Shown here: piece after piece, positions 15,187 to 22,597 of the stretch
How the letters are laid out: every line of letters starts with the position of its first letter
Numbering within the stretch: the first letter of the stretch is position 1
Origin: Variovorax boronicumulans
GTDB taxonomy: Bacteria; Pseudomonadota; Gammaproteobacteria; Burkholderiales; Burkholderiaceae_C
Length of the DNA stretch: 34,227 nt
NCBI RefSeq assembly: GCF_030812215.1
Contig: NZ_JAUSSG010000019.1
Coordinates: 1 to 34,227 of the forward strand
Direction of reading: 5' to 3'
Notes under the pieces: generated by a model
What the model was told of the DNA's origin: nothing
The model's database searches: none
Seen by the model: the letters and a program-made list of their open reading frames with translations, nothing else
Position numbers and translations under genes: made by a program

Positions 15187-17513
15187 GCAGCAAGCCGCGC
15201 AGCGGCGCAGCGGCCACGCCCGCCGCACGCCGCTCGCGCGCGATGCGCTGGGCCGTGGGTGTCGGCGCGGCCATGGTCACGGCCATCGGCCTGGTGCTGA
15301 TGTTCCTGCTGGCCCAGGCCACCAACAACCGGGAGCTGTACGAGCGCTACTACGCGCGCCTGTTCGGCATCAACGTCGTGGTGGCGGTGCTGCTCGTGCT
15401 GGTGATTGGCTGGGTCGCGTTCCGGCTGCTGCGGCGGCTGCGGCAGGGCAAGTTCGGCAGCCGGCTCCTCATCAAGCTGGCGGCCATCTTCGCGCTGGTG
15501 GGCGTGGTGCCGGGGGCGCTGGTCTACGTGGTGTCCTATCAGTTCGTCGCGCGCTCGATCGAGAGCTGGTTCGACGTCAAGGTCGAGGGCGCGCTCGAAG
15601 CGGGCCTGAACCTCGGGCGCGCCACGCTCGACTCGCTCACCGACGACCTGGCCACAAAGACCCGTGCCGCGAGCGTGCAGCTGTCGCAGGTCTCCGATGC
15701 GAGCGCCGGCCTCGCGCTGGAGCGTATTCGCGACCAGCTCGAGGCGAGCGACGTGGTGCTGTGGACCGGCTCCGGCCAGCTCATCGCCGGCGCGGGCACT
15801 TCGCGCTTTCAGCTCAACCCCGAGCGGCCGACCGCACAGCAGTTCCGCCAGGTGCGGCCCGACCGCCCGCTCGCGCACGTCGAGGGGCTGGACGAAAACG
15901 TCGTGCCCGGTGCGACGCCGCCCGCCGCTAGCGTGCGCGCGCTCGCCATGGTGCAGCGGCCGGGCTTCGATTTCGACACTGCGCCGCGCTACCTGCAGGT
16001 CACGCGACTGTTGCCGCCGGCCGTCGTTGCCAATGCGCTGGCCGTGCAGGAGGCGAACCGCGAATACCAGGAGCGCGCGCTCGCGCGCGAGGGCTTGCGC
16101 CGCATGTACATCGGCACGCTCACACTGAGCCTGTTCCTCGCCGTGTTCGGCGCGGTGCTGCTGGCCGTGCTGTTCGGCAATCAGCTTGCGCGCCCGCTGC
16201 TCGTGCTGGCCGATGGCGTGCGCCAGGTGGCCGCCGGCGACCTGCGGCCCACCGTCGTGCTGCAGGGCAAGGACGAGCTGGGTGGCCTCACGCGCTCGTT
16301 CGCCGTCATGACGCAGCAACTGGCCGACGCCCGCGGCGCGGTCGAGAAGACCATGGGCCAGCTCGACGCGGCTCGCGCCAACCTGCAGACCATCCTGGAC
16401 AACCTGACCTCGGGCGTGATCGTGCTGGACGCCAAGGGCACGATGCTCTCGACCAACCCGGGCGCCACCCGCGTGCTGCGTTCGCCGTTGGCGGCCTACG
16501 AAGGCCAGGCGCTTGTCGACGTGCCGGGCCTGGCCGACTTCGGCGCCAAGGTGCAGCAGCAGTTCGACGAGTTCCAGGTCGAGCGCATGCAGCACGGGCT
16601 GGACCACTGGCAGCACGCCTTCGAGCTGCACGCCACCGGCACCGACCTGCCGCAGCAGGACGGTGTGATCAACCTCGTCGCGCGCGGCGCCGAGCTGCCC
16701 GGCGCCGCGCGGCTGCTGGTGTTCGACGACATCTCCGAGATCGTCTCGGCCCAGCGCGCGCAGGCCTGGGGCGAGGTGGCGCGGCGCCTGGCGCACGAGA
16801 TCAAGAACCCGTTGACGCCGATCCAGCTTTCGGCCGAACGCCTCGAGATGAAGCTCTCGGGCAAGGTGGCGGCGCCCGAGCAGGCGATCCTGGTGAAGTC
16901 GGTGAAGACCATCGTCGACCAGGTCGATGCGATGAAGCGGCTGGTGAACGAATTCCGCGACTACGCGCGGCTGCCCGCGGCCGACCTGAAGCCGGTCGAT
17001 CTCAATGCGCTGCTGGCCGACGTGCTGCAGCTCTATCACGCCGAGAACCTGCCGATCGCGCTGCGCTCCGAGCTCGACGTGCGCTGCCCGCCGATTCGCG
17101 GCGACGAGCAGCAGATCCGCCAGGTCATTCACAACCTGCTGCAGAACGCGCAGGACGCCGCCGAGGCCGCGGCCAGCAGCACGGGCAGGGCGGGCGAGGT
17201 CGTCATTCGCACACGGCTGGGCGATTCGGGCCAGCGCGTGCGCCTCACGGTGCAGGACAGCGGCCCGGGCTTTGCAGAAAATATTCTGAAGCGCGCCTTC
17301 GAACCCTACGTCACGACGAAAACAAAAGGTACCGGTTTGGGGCTCGCGGTGGTCAAGAAGATCGCGGATGAGCACGGCGCGCGCATCGAGCTTTCCAACC
17401 GTGTTGTCGACGGGGCTGTGGCAGGGGCGCAAGTCTCGCTATCATTCGCGCTGGCAGGCGAGCCGCGGGCAGCGGTCGCTCACACCGAAGACTCGAAGTC
17501 TTCCACCGCCTGA
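15183..17513 (+). CDS. NtrY-like sensor histidine kinase
   Basis: A 776-residue membrane kinase of NtrY type. Four hydrophobic spans are visible (about 23–44, 62–82, 96–118 and 309–332), giving a membrane-embedded N-terminus with an extracytoplasmic loop of about 190 residues. HAMP (about 333–385), a PAS-like domain (about 395–510) and HisKA follow, with the phosphorylated His at H538 in RRLAHEIKNPLTP. The HATPase domain has N-box HNLLQNAQDA, DSGPGF and GTGLGLAVVKK. GTG 15183 overlaps the preceding stop. NtrY kinases respond to nitrogen or redox in alphaproteobacteria; the signal here is unknown. The partner is the response regulator 79 bp downstream. Confidence 0.93.
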   Translation: MSSKPRSGAAATPAARRSRAMRWAVGVGAAMVTAIGLVLMFLLAQATNNRELYERYYARLFGINVVVAVLLVLVIGWVAFRLLRRLRQGKFGSRLLIKLAAIFALVGVVPGALVYVVSYQFVARSIESWFDVKVEGALEAGLNLGRATLDSLTDDLATKTRAASVQLSQVSDASAGLALERIRDQLEASDVVLWTGSGQLIAGAGTSRFQLNPERPTAQQFRQVRPDRPLAHVEGLDENVVPGATPPAASVRALAMVQRPGFDFDTAPRYLQVTRLLPPAVVANALAVQEANREYQERALAREGLRRMYIGTLTLSLFLAVFGAVLLAVLFGNQLARPLLVLADGVRQVAAGDLRPTVVLQGKDELGGLTRSFAVMTQQLADARGAVEKTMGQLDAARANLQTILDNLTSGVIVLDAKGTMLSTNPGATRVLRSPLAAYEGQALVDVPGLADFGAKVQQQFDEFQVERMQHGLDHWQHAFELHATGTDLPQQDGVINLVARGAELPGAARLLVFDDISEIVSAQRAQAWGEVARRLAHEIKNPLTPIQLSAERLEMKLSGKVAAPEQAILVKSVKTIVDQVDAMKRLVNEFRDYARLPAADLKPVDLNALLADVLQLYHAENLPIALRSELDVRCPPIRGDEQQIRQVIHNLLQNAQDAAEAAASSTGRAGEVVIRTRLGDSGQRVRLTVQDSGPGFAENILKRAFEPYVTTKTKGTGLGLAVVKKIADEHGARIELSNRVVDGAVAGAQVSLSFALAGEPRAAVAHTEDSKSSTA

Positions 17514-17526
17514 GCGCCAACGAAAT

Positions 17527-17544
17527 CCAGCGCGAGGGCGCTGG
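17527..17544 (+). repeat. Hairpin between kinase and response regulator
   Basis: A perfect 7-bp inverted repeat (CCAGCGC and GCGCTGG) with a GAGG loop, 13 bp after the kinase stop and about 50 bp before the regulator start. There is no T-run, so it is not a terminator. It may influence mRNA stability or the ratio of kinase to regulator. Confidence 0.45.
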
Positions 17545-17592
17545 ACAGGCCAGCGGACAAACACATACCAGCGCACACAACAAGCAGCACTC

Positions 17593-18294
17593 ATGGCAAA
17601 CATTCTCGTGGTCGATGACGAGCTGGGCATCCGGGACCTGCTCTTCGAAATTCTCAATGACGAAGGCCACAACGTGGAACTCGCGGAGAACGCAGCCGAG
17701 GCGCGCGCCGCACGCCAACGCGCGCGGCCCGATCTCGTCCTGCTCGACATCTGGATGCCCGACACCGACGGCGTCACGCTGCTCAAGGAGTGGTCCACAG
17801 CCGGCCTCCTGAGCATGCCGGTCATCATGATGAGCGGCCACGCCACCATCGACACCGCGGTCGACGCAACGCGCATCGGCGCCTTCGCCTTTCTCGAAAA
17901 GCCGATCACGCTGCAGAAGCTGCTCAAGGCCGTGGAGCAGGGGCTCGCACGCGAGAGCGCACGGCGCGCCGCTGCGGGCGTGGTGCCCGCGCCGGTCGGC
18001 GGCCATCAGGCAGCAGCGATCACCACGACGGGCGACAGCATGCTGATGGCATCGCTGGCCTCGGTGCCGGTTCCGGATGCAGGTCCGCAATCGACCCAGA
18101 GCTTCGACCTTGATCGCCCGCTGCGCGATGCGCGCGACGGATTCGAGAAGGCGTACTTCGAATTTCACCTGGCGATGGAGAACGGCTCGATGACCCGCGT
18201 CGCCGAGAAAACCGGCCTGGAGCGCACCCATCTTTATCGCAAGCTCAAACAACTTGGTGTCGATCTTTCAAGAGGGCGCAGAAGCGCTGTATAA
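17593..18294 (+). CDS. NtrX-like response regulator lacking the AAA+ domain
   Basis: A 233-residue regulator. The receiver domain (1–115) has the acidic pair D8/D9, phosphoacceptor D52 in LLDIWMPD, S81 in MMSGHA and K103 in LEKP. A variable Ala/Pro linker follows (about 120–175). A Fis-type helix-turn-helix (about 184–226) carries VAEKTGLERTHLYRKLKQLG. Canonical NtrX and NtrC place a sigma-54-activating AAA+ ATPase between these domains; here it is absent, as in RegA/ActR/PrrA-type regulators. It should therefore bind DNA and act without sigma-54. ATG 17593 gives a standard MANILVVDDE start. The stop codon lies within the -10 box of the tRNA-Phe promoter. Confidence 0.92.
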   Translation: MANILVVDDELGIRDLLFEILNDEGHNVELAENAAEARAARQRARPDLVLLDIWMPDTDGVTLLKEWSTAGLLSMPVIMMSGHATIDTAVDATRIGAFAFLEKPITLQKLLKAVEQGLARESARRAAAGVVPAPVGGHQAAAITTTGDSMLMASLASVPVPDAGPQSTQSFDLDRPLRDARDGFEKAYFEFHLAMENGSMTRVAEKTGLERTHLYRKLKQLGVDLSRGRRSAV

Positions 18295-18302
18295 TCTAGG
18301 GC
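18266..18302 (+). promoter_or_regulatory. Promoter of tRNA-Phe
   Basis: A perfect -10 hexamer TATAAT lies at 18290–18295. A weak -35 (TTTCAA, 18266–18271) is at 18-bp spacing. Transcription should start near 18302, about 11 bp before the mature tRNA. The TAA of the -10 is also the stop codon of the response regulator. The bases after the -10 are fairly GC-rich, as is common in stringently controlled stable-RNA promoters. Confidence 0.6.
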
Positions 18303-18312
18303 TGCACACAAA

Positions 18313-18388
18313 GGCCCGGTAGCTCAGTTGGTAGAGCAGCGGATTGAAAATCCGCGTGTCGGTGGTTCGATTCCGCCCCAGGCCACCA
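18313..18388 (+). tRNA. tRNA-Phe (anticodon GAA)
   Basis: A 76-nt cloverleaf with encoded CCA. The anticodon stem CGGAT/ATCCG frames loop TGAAAA-type sequence with GAA, and the T arm has GGTTCGATTCC. The acceptor arms GGCCCGG and CCAGGCC pair at six of seven positions; position 5 (C) faces position 68 (A), a mismatch where a T-A pair would restore the stem. Otherwise it looks functional. It has its own promoter and terminator. Confidence 0.95.
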
Positions 18389-18395
18389 AATTCGT

Positions 18396-18433
18396 AAAGG
18401 CGCTACAGCTATCAAAGCTGTAGCGCCTTTTTC
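18396..18433. terminator. Strong intrinsic terminator after tRNA-Phe
   Basis: A perfect 14-bp inverted repeat (arms 18396–18409 and 18417–18430, core GGCGCTACAGC/GCTGTAGCGCC) with a 7-nt loop is followed by further Ts. With A-rich and T-rich ends it should terminate the tRNA-Phe transcript on the + strand. It may also stop the four-gene - strand operon that ends at 18518. No gene is seen between it and 18518. Confidence 0.88.
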
Positions 18434-18517
18434 GTTGTGTTCCCGCGGCAAGATTTCGGTTCGGATCGTTGCTGCGCCGACATGCCGTCATGGCTGACGT
18501 TCTCGCGAACCAGCGGC

Positions 18518-19228
18518 TCAAGCCACGGACCCCTTGCGCAGGACGATATCGGGCGGCTTCACCGCGAGCGACGCCACCATCGCGAGCAGCGTGTCGCCGA
18601 AGCCGCCGCGGGCGCGTGCATCGGTTCTCGCGCTGGTCGTGACGCGCGGGCCGGCGCTCCATGCAATGCGTGCGCCGGAAGCCTGCAGGGCTTCGACCAG
18701 GGCCGTGTCCTCGCTGCATGCCAGCGGCTCGAAACCACCGACCCGGCAATACGCTTCGGTCGCCACGCCCAGGTTGGCGCCATGCACATGGCGGTGCCCG
18801 TCCGAGGCGACATAGTGGCGCGCGAAGTGCGACTGCAGCCCGCCGCCGTCGACACCGTGCGCGCTCCAGTCGGCCACGTCCACCAGGCCGCAGACCACGT
18901 CGGCGTTCTCGGCGAGCTGCTTGACCAGCCAGTCGGGCGAGACGATGGTGTCGGCGTCGGTAAAAGCCAGCCACCGTGCTCCCGCCTCGACGAAAAGCTC
19001 GGCGCCCCTGGCGCGCGCGATGCCGACGTTGCGCGCATCGAGCACCAGCAGCGCCACGCCACGTTGCCTCGCGATGGCTTCGGTGGCGTCGCTGCAGCTG
19101 TCGAGCACGACCACCACGCCGACGTGTTCGCCCTCCAGCGCCGGATGGGCGGCCGCCCGCAGCACGGCGTCCAGCGCGGCGCCGATGCGCTCGCCTTCGT
19201 TGTGCGCGGGAATCACGACGCCGATCAC
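18518..19228 (-). CDS. Family 2 glycosyltransferase
   Basis: A 236-residue GT-A-fold glycosyltransferase starting at GTG 19228. It opens with the family signature IGVVIPAHNEGERIG and has DSCSDAT near residue 43. The nucleotide-sugar/metal motif DAD is at D91–D93 in LAFTDADTIVSPDWL. A later acidic SEDT sits in the acceptor region. No membrane span is visible, so it is likely cytosolic or peripheral. Its start overlaps the methyltransferase stop by 4 bp. It is the last gene of the four-gene operon and probably transfers a sugar to, or within, the compound handled by the deacetylase and methyltransferase. Donor and acceptor are unknown. Confidence 0.85.
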   Translation of the reverse strand: MIGVVIPAHNEGERIGAALDAVLRAAAHPALEGEHVGVVVVLDSCSDATEAIARQRGVALLVLDARNVGIARARGAELFVEAGARWLAFTDADTIVSPDWLVKQLAENADVVCGLVDVADWSAHGVDGGGLQSHFARHYVASDGHRHVHGANLGVATEAYCRVGGFEPLACSEDTALVEALQASGARIAWSAGPRVTTSARTDARARGGFGDTLLAMVASLAVKPPDIVLRKGSVA

Positions 19229-19830
19229 CGGATGCCCTCGCGCTGCGCCACCGATCGGCCATCGCGCGCCCAGACCTGGAGCACGAAGTCGTCCTCCTCG
19301 TGCAGGGCCAGGCGCGCCAGGTTCAGGGCGGCCAGTGCGCCGTGCACCTCCCGGGTGGAAAGACTGCGTTGCGCGAAATCGGGCCGCCAGTCGCAGGCCA
19401 CCAGGATGCCGTCGGCCTCGAGCGTGTCTTCGCAACAGGCGGCCAGCCGGTGCATGTCGTCGCGGTCGAGGAAGTAGCCCAGCTCGCTCAGCACGATGAG
19501 ATCGAAGCGGCCGGCATCGCGCGGCCAGTCCTGCGGCAACTGGTGGTGTGCAACGCGCACGTTGGCCAGGCCGCTGGTGCGCTTGCGTGCGATGTCCACG
19601 GCATGCGCCGAGAAATCGCTCGCCAGGAGATGGTCGCAGCGCTGCGCCAGCGCGAGCGTGAGCTCGCCGATGCCGCAGCCCGGTTCATAGGCTCGCCGGT
19701 AGTGCGCCTGCGGCAAGGCGGCCAGCAGCAGTGCGCGCTTGCGCGCCTCGTACCAGCGATGGCGCAGCGCATACGGGTCTTCGCTGGCCGCGTAGAGCGC
19801 CTCGAAATACGGCTGCTGGTCATGCGGCAT
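19225..19830 (-). CDS. NodS-like SAM-dependent methyltransferase
   Basis: A 201-residue class I methyltransferase. The SAM-binding loop EPGCGIGELTLALA is at residues 49–62, preceded by the conserved PYALRHRWYEARKRALLLAA. An acidic SDFS motif follows strand 2 (71–74), and LIVLSELGYFL marks strand 4. This pattern resembles the NodS family, whose founder N-methylates the deacetylated glucosamine of rhizobial Nod factors. In this operon it lies directly after a PIG-L deacetylase, so N-methylation of a newly freed amine is a reasonable inference. Only 9 bp separate it from the PIG-L gene, and it overlaps the glycosyltransferase by 4 bp. Confidence 0.85.
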   Translation of the reverse strand: MPHDQQPYFEALYAASEDPYALRHRWYEARKRALLLAALPQAHYRRAYEPGCGIGELTLALAQRCDHLLASDFSAHAVDIARKRTSGLANVRVAHHQLPQDWPRDAGRFDLIVLSELGYFLDRDDMHRLAACCEDTLEADGILVACDWRPDFAQRSLSTREVHGALAALNLARLALHEEDDFVLQVWARDGRSVAQREGIR

Positions 19831-19839
19831 GGTCGCGGC

Positions 19840-20598
19840 TCACAGGAAGATGACCTCGAACGGGCGCGCCGCGCGCTGGACCGTGGTGGCACGCAGCACC
19901 GGACCGGAGCCGGTGGAGGGATCGCGCCGCAACTGGCTGGTGAACGCATTGACGGCCGCGCGCTTGCGCCGCACGGCGTCCTCGTTCAGCGGGAGCCGGA
20001 AGGCGTGCGACCAGGGCATGCGCATGTCGCCGGGGCGCGACCAGTGCCATCCCCACACGGGCACTTCCGCCAGCCGGGCGCCGGTGCTCGCGGCCGCCAG
20101 CGCGCAGGCCTCGCCCGTCGCCTCATGGTCGGGGTGGCCGTCCTGCCGCCAGGTGGTGAACACCACGTCGCCGGGCCGCAGCAGCGACACCAGCCGGGCT
20201 GCGAGCATGGCGCGCAATGCCTTCAGGCCGCCATCGGGCAAGCCCAGCCGGATGGGTTCGATGGCGAGGCCGAGGCACTGCAAGGCCTTGCGGCTTTCCC
20301 GCGGCCGGGTTCGCGCGAGCCGTTCGACCGGCCACTGCGTCGAGCCGCGATGGCTGGCGGTGCCGTCGGTGACGGCGATCACTTCGACGTGCCGACCGCA
20401 TTCGGCCAGTTGCGCCAGCAGGCCGCCGACCGAGAGCACCTCGTCGTCGGGGTGCGGTGCGACGACGACGGCGCGCGCGTGCGCGGGCACCAGTTCGGTC
20501 GGCGCAATCGCGGGCAAGCGCGCGAGCCCGGGCCAACTGCTCCATTCGGCTTCGGTGGTGCCATCTCCCCGGATGGCGCGGCGTGCTACAGCGTCCAT
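19840..20598 (-). CDS. PIG-L/LmbE family deacetylase
   Basis: A 252-residue zinc-dependent deacetylase of the PIG-L family, which removes acetyl groups from N-acetylglucosamine derivatives and similar amides. The metal motif HPDD is at 49–52 in VVVAPHPDDEVLSVGG, and the second motif HPDH at 155–158. A conserved VTDGTASH lies at 77–83. Start ATG 20598 overlaps the end of the upstream flavoprotein gene by 13 bp. The last 25 or so residues contain DPSTGSGPV, encoded by a short palindrome-bearing sequence that looks like a dispersed repeat. An upstream extension of the frame is shadow sequence over the flavoprotein gene. Substrate unknown. Confidence 0.88.
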   Translation of the reverse strand: MDAVARRAIRGDGTTEAEWSSWPGLARLPAIAPTELVPAHARAVVVAPHPDDEVLSVGGLLAQLAECGRHVEVIAVTDGTASHRGSTQWPVERLARTRPRESRKALQCLGLAIEPIRLGLPDGGLKALRAMLAARLVSLLRPGDVVFTTWRQDGHPDHEATGEACALAAASTGARLAEVPVWGWHWSRPGDMRMPWSHAFRLPLNEDAVRRKRAAVNAFTSQLRRDPSTGSGPVLRATTVQRAARPFEVIFL

Positions 20599-21596
20599 GA
20601 CGAGGGCTCCTCTTTGTCGTCCGCCGCGAATTGGCCGAGTGCGGCCAGGTCGCGCTCGGCATGGCTCTGGCGCAGGAACACGGGCAGGTCCGCCATGGCG
20701 CGGGCGAAGCGCGGGTCCCGGCACAGCGGGCCGGCGCCCACGGCGCGGCCGGCATGGTGCAGGACTTCGTTGGCGGCCTGCTCGACCGAAAGGCGCGCGC
20801 GCAAGGCGATGCGCCGTGCGTTGTCCCGCGGATGCCGGTCGATCCAGGCGGCGGCTTCGCGCAATTGCGCTGCCGCCGCGGTCAGGGCCACGTCGATGGC
20901 GCCGAGGTGCGCGAGGCGATGGGCATCCGGTGCCGGCCCGCGCAGCCGATGCACAGCGTGCGCAATGTCGTGCGCGCCGCCGAACCAGCAAGCCGCGATG
21001 CCGGCACCGCCTTGCCAGAAACCGGCGCGGTTCACGTAGTCGCCAGGACGGCCGATGGCCGTGGCGTCTGCATGATCGAAGCGGACGTCGACGCTGGCGC
21101 TCGCCGCCATGCCGACGGCATGCCAGCCATCGCCGGTCACCTGTATGCCGGGCTGGTCCATCGCGACGACCGCGAGGCACGGCTCGTTCGCTGTGTTCCA
21201 GCAGCTCACGACGGCGTGCGTCACCGTCGCCGCGCCCGAGCACCACGCCTTGGTGCCGGTCAGGCGGATTCGACCCCCCTGCGCTGCGTGAAGCGCCAGG
21301 CGCGCATCGGGTGGCTCCGCGCACCAGGTGCCCCAGAGCGAACCCGCGGTCGCGAGAGACGCGCGGTCGAGTTCGGCCAGGATGGCCAACGCATCGGTGT
21401 GCCCTTCGAACAGCTTGGCGAGCGACAGGTCGTGCGCCGCCACGTCGGCCAGCACGCGCCAGCGCGCCAGGGTCTGGCCGCCGCCGGGCTGCGGAAGAAC
21501 GTCGATACCGGCATCGACCAGGTGCTTCAGCGCCAACCCGCCACCGTGGCGCAGTTGCAGTTGCCGCAGGGCGTTGCCGGGCGCGGAATCGAACAT
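20586..21596 (-). CDS. Acyl-CoA-dehydrogenase-like flavoprotein
   Basis: A 336-residue protein related to acyl-CoA dehydrogenases but shorter (typical about 380). The FAD-binding middle domain is recognisable: LWGTWCAEPPDAR, then IRLTGTKAWCSGAATVTHAV (about 130–150). The C-terminal helical domain follows. I see no YEG-type catalytic glutamate near the expected place; the C-terminus instead has RQSHAERDLAALG, reminiscent of acyl-CoA-dehydrogenase-fold monooxygenases. ATG 21596 is chosen because MFDSAPGNALRQLQL is plausible, although no good ribosome binding site is present; an in-frame ATG at 21668 is an alternative. First gene of the four-gene operon. Its reaction is unknown; it could oxidise an acyl or amine group. 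Confidence 0.8.
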   Translation of the reverse strand: MFDSAPGNALRQLQLRHGGGLALKHLVDAGIDVLPQPGGGQTLARWRVLADVAAHDLSLAKLFEGHTDALAILAELDRASLATAGSLWGTWCAEPPDARLALHAAQGGRIRLTGTKAWCSGAATVTHAVVSCWNTANEPCLAVVAMDQPGIQVTGDGWHAVGMAASASVDVRFDHADATAIGRPGDYVNRAGFWQGGAGIAACWFGGAHDIAHAVHRLRGPAPDAHRLAHLGAIDVALTAAAAQLREAAAWIDRHPRDNARRIALRARLSVEQAANEVLHHAGRAVGAGPLCRDPRFARAMADLPVFLRQSHAERDLAALGQFAADDKEEPSSWTL

Positions 21597-21742
21597 GGGC
21601 GTGCGTGGTTTGGGTTGGGGCTGACGAAGGAAAGAAAAAGAAACTTCGACAGACGGTAGGCAAACCATGCAACGCGAATCGTCGGTGGGCGGCTTCCGGC
21701 CGTGTAGGACCGGGCAGGGCGCGCCGCGAAAAACCCCCGTCG

Positions 21743-22597
21743 CTACTTGACCGAGCCCGAGGTCAAGCCTTGCACCATGTAGCGCTGCATCCACGCGAAC
21801 AGGATGGCGACAGGCACCACCGCGCAGATGGCCGCCGCCATGACCAGTTCCCACTGCACCACGTACTGGCCCGCGACCATGTTGGTGACGAGCACGGTCA
21901 GCGTCTGCTTTTCAGTGGAGCGGATCAGGGTGTAGACCACCGCGAACTCGTTCCACGCGTTGACGAAAGTGACCAGCGCCGTCACCGCCATGGCCGGCAA
22001 TGCCAATGGCAGGAACACCTTGCAGACCGTGCGCACCGGCCCCGATCCTTCGAGCCAGGCCGACTCTTCCAGGTCGCGTGGAATGGTCTCGAAGTACGAG
22101 GTCATCATCCAGACGGCAAAGGCGATGCCGAAGGCGCCATAGGCGATCACGACGGACAGCCGCGAATCGGTCATGTTGCTGCCGTCGAACCAGGGGATGC
22201 TGGCCGCCATCTTGAACAGGCCCACCACCAGCAGCACGGGCGCGATCATCTGCGTCACGAGCAAAAACTGCCGGTAGCCGCCCTGGCCGCGAAACTTGAG
22301 GCGCGCCAGCGCATACGCGGAGGGAACGCTGACGGCAATCGTCAGCACCGTGGCCGAGAGCGAAACCAGCAGGCTGTTGAACAGCGCGCGCCCGAAGCCC
22401 GTCTGGGTCCACATGGCGGAGAAATTGCTCCACTGCCATTCCTGGGGCAGCCATCGCGCGGGATAGACGTAGATCTCCGAAGCCGGCTTGAGCGCCGTGA
22501 GAAACATCACCGCCAACGGAAAGACCACCACGGCCACCAGCGGCAGGAGCAGCAGCCAGCACCAGAGGCTGCGCAGGAGCTTGTCTTTGCGGATCAT
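21743..22597 (-). CDS. CUT1-type sugar ABC transporter permease (MalG/UgpE-like)
   Basis: A 284-residue inner-membrane permease with about six hydrophobic spans. The EAA loop that docks on the ATPase reads EESAWLEGSGPVRTVCKVFLP (in part) near residues 190–210, followed by the typical NAWNEF segment. This matches the second permease of carbohydrate (CUT1) importers. It overlaps the preceding permease gene by 4 bp (ATGA), so they are coupled. It should form a heterodimer with that permease, served by the ATPase encoded at 26000 on the other strand. Substrate unknown. Confidence 0.92.
   Translation of the reverse strand: MIRKDKLLRSLWCWLLLLPLVAVVVFPLAVMFLTALKPASEIYVYPARWLPQEWQWSNFSAMWTQTGFGRALFNSLLVSLSATVLTIAVSVPSAYALARLKFRGQGGYRQFLLVTQMIAPVLLVVGLFKMAASIPWFDGSNMTDSRLSVVIAYGAFGIAFAVWMMTSYFETIPRDLEESAWLEGSGPVRTVCKVFLPLALPAMAVTALVTFVNAWNEFAVVYTLIRSTEKQTLTVLVTNMVAGQYVVQWELVMAAAICAVVPVAILFAWMQRYMVQGLTSGSVK

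Noticed and set aside
15123..17432. 769-codon open frame on the - strand over the NtrY-like kinase
   Set aside because: His/Arg/Gln-rich shadow; the + strand frame carries the complete kinase motifs.
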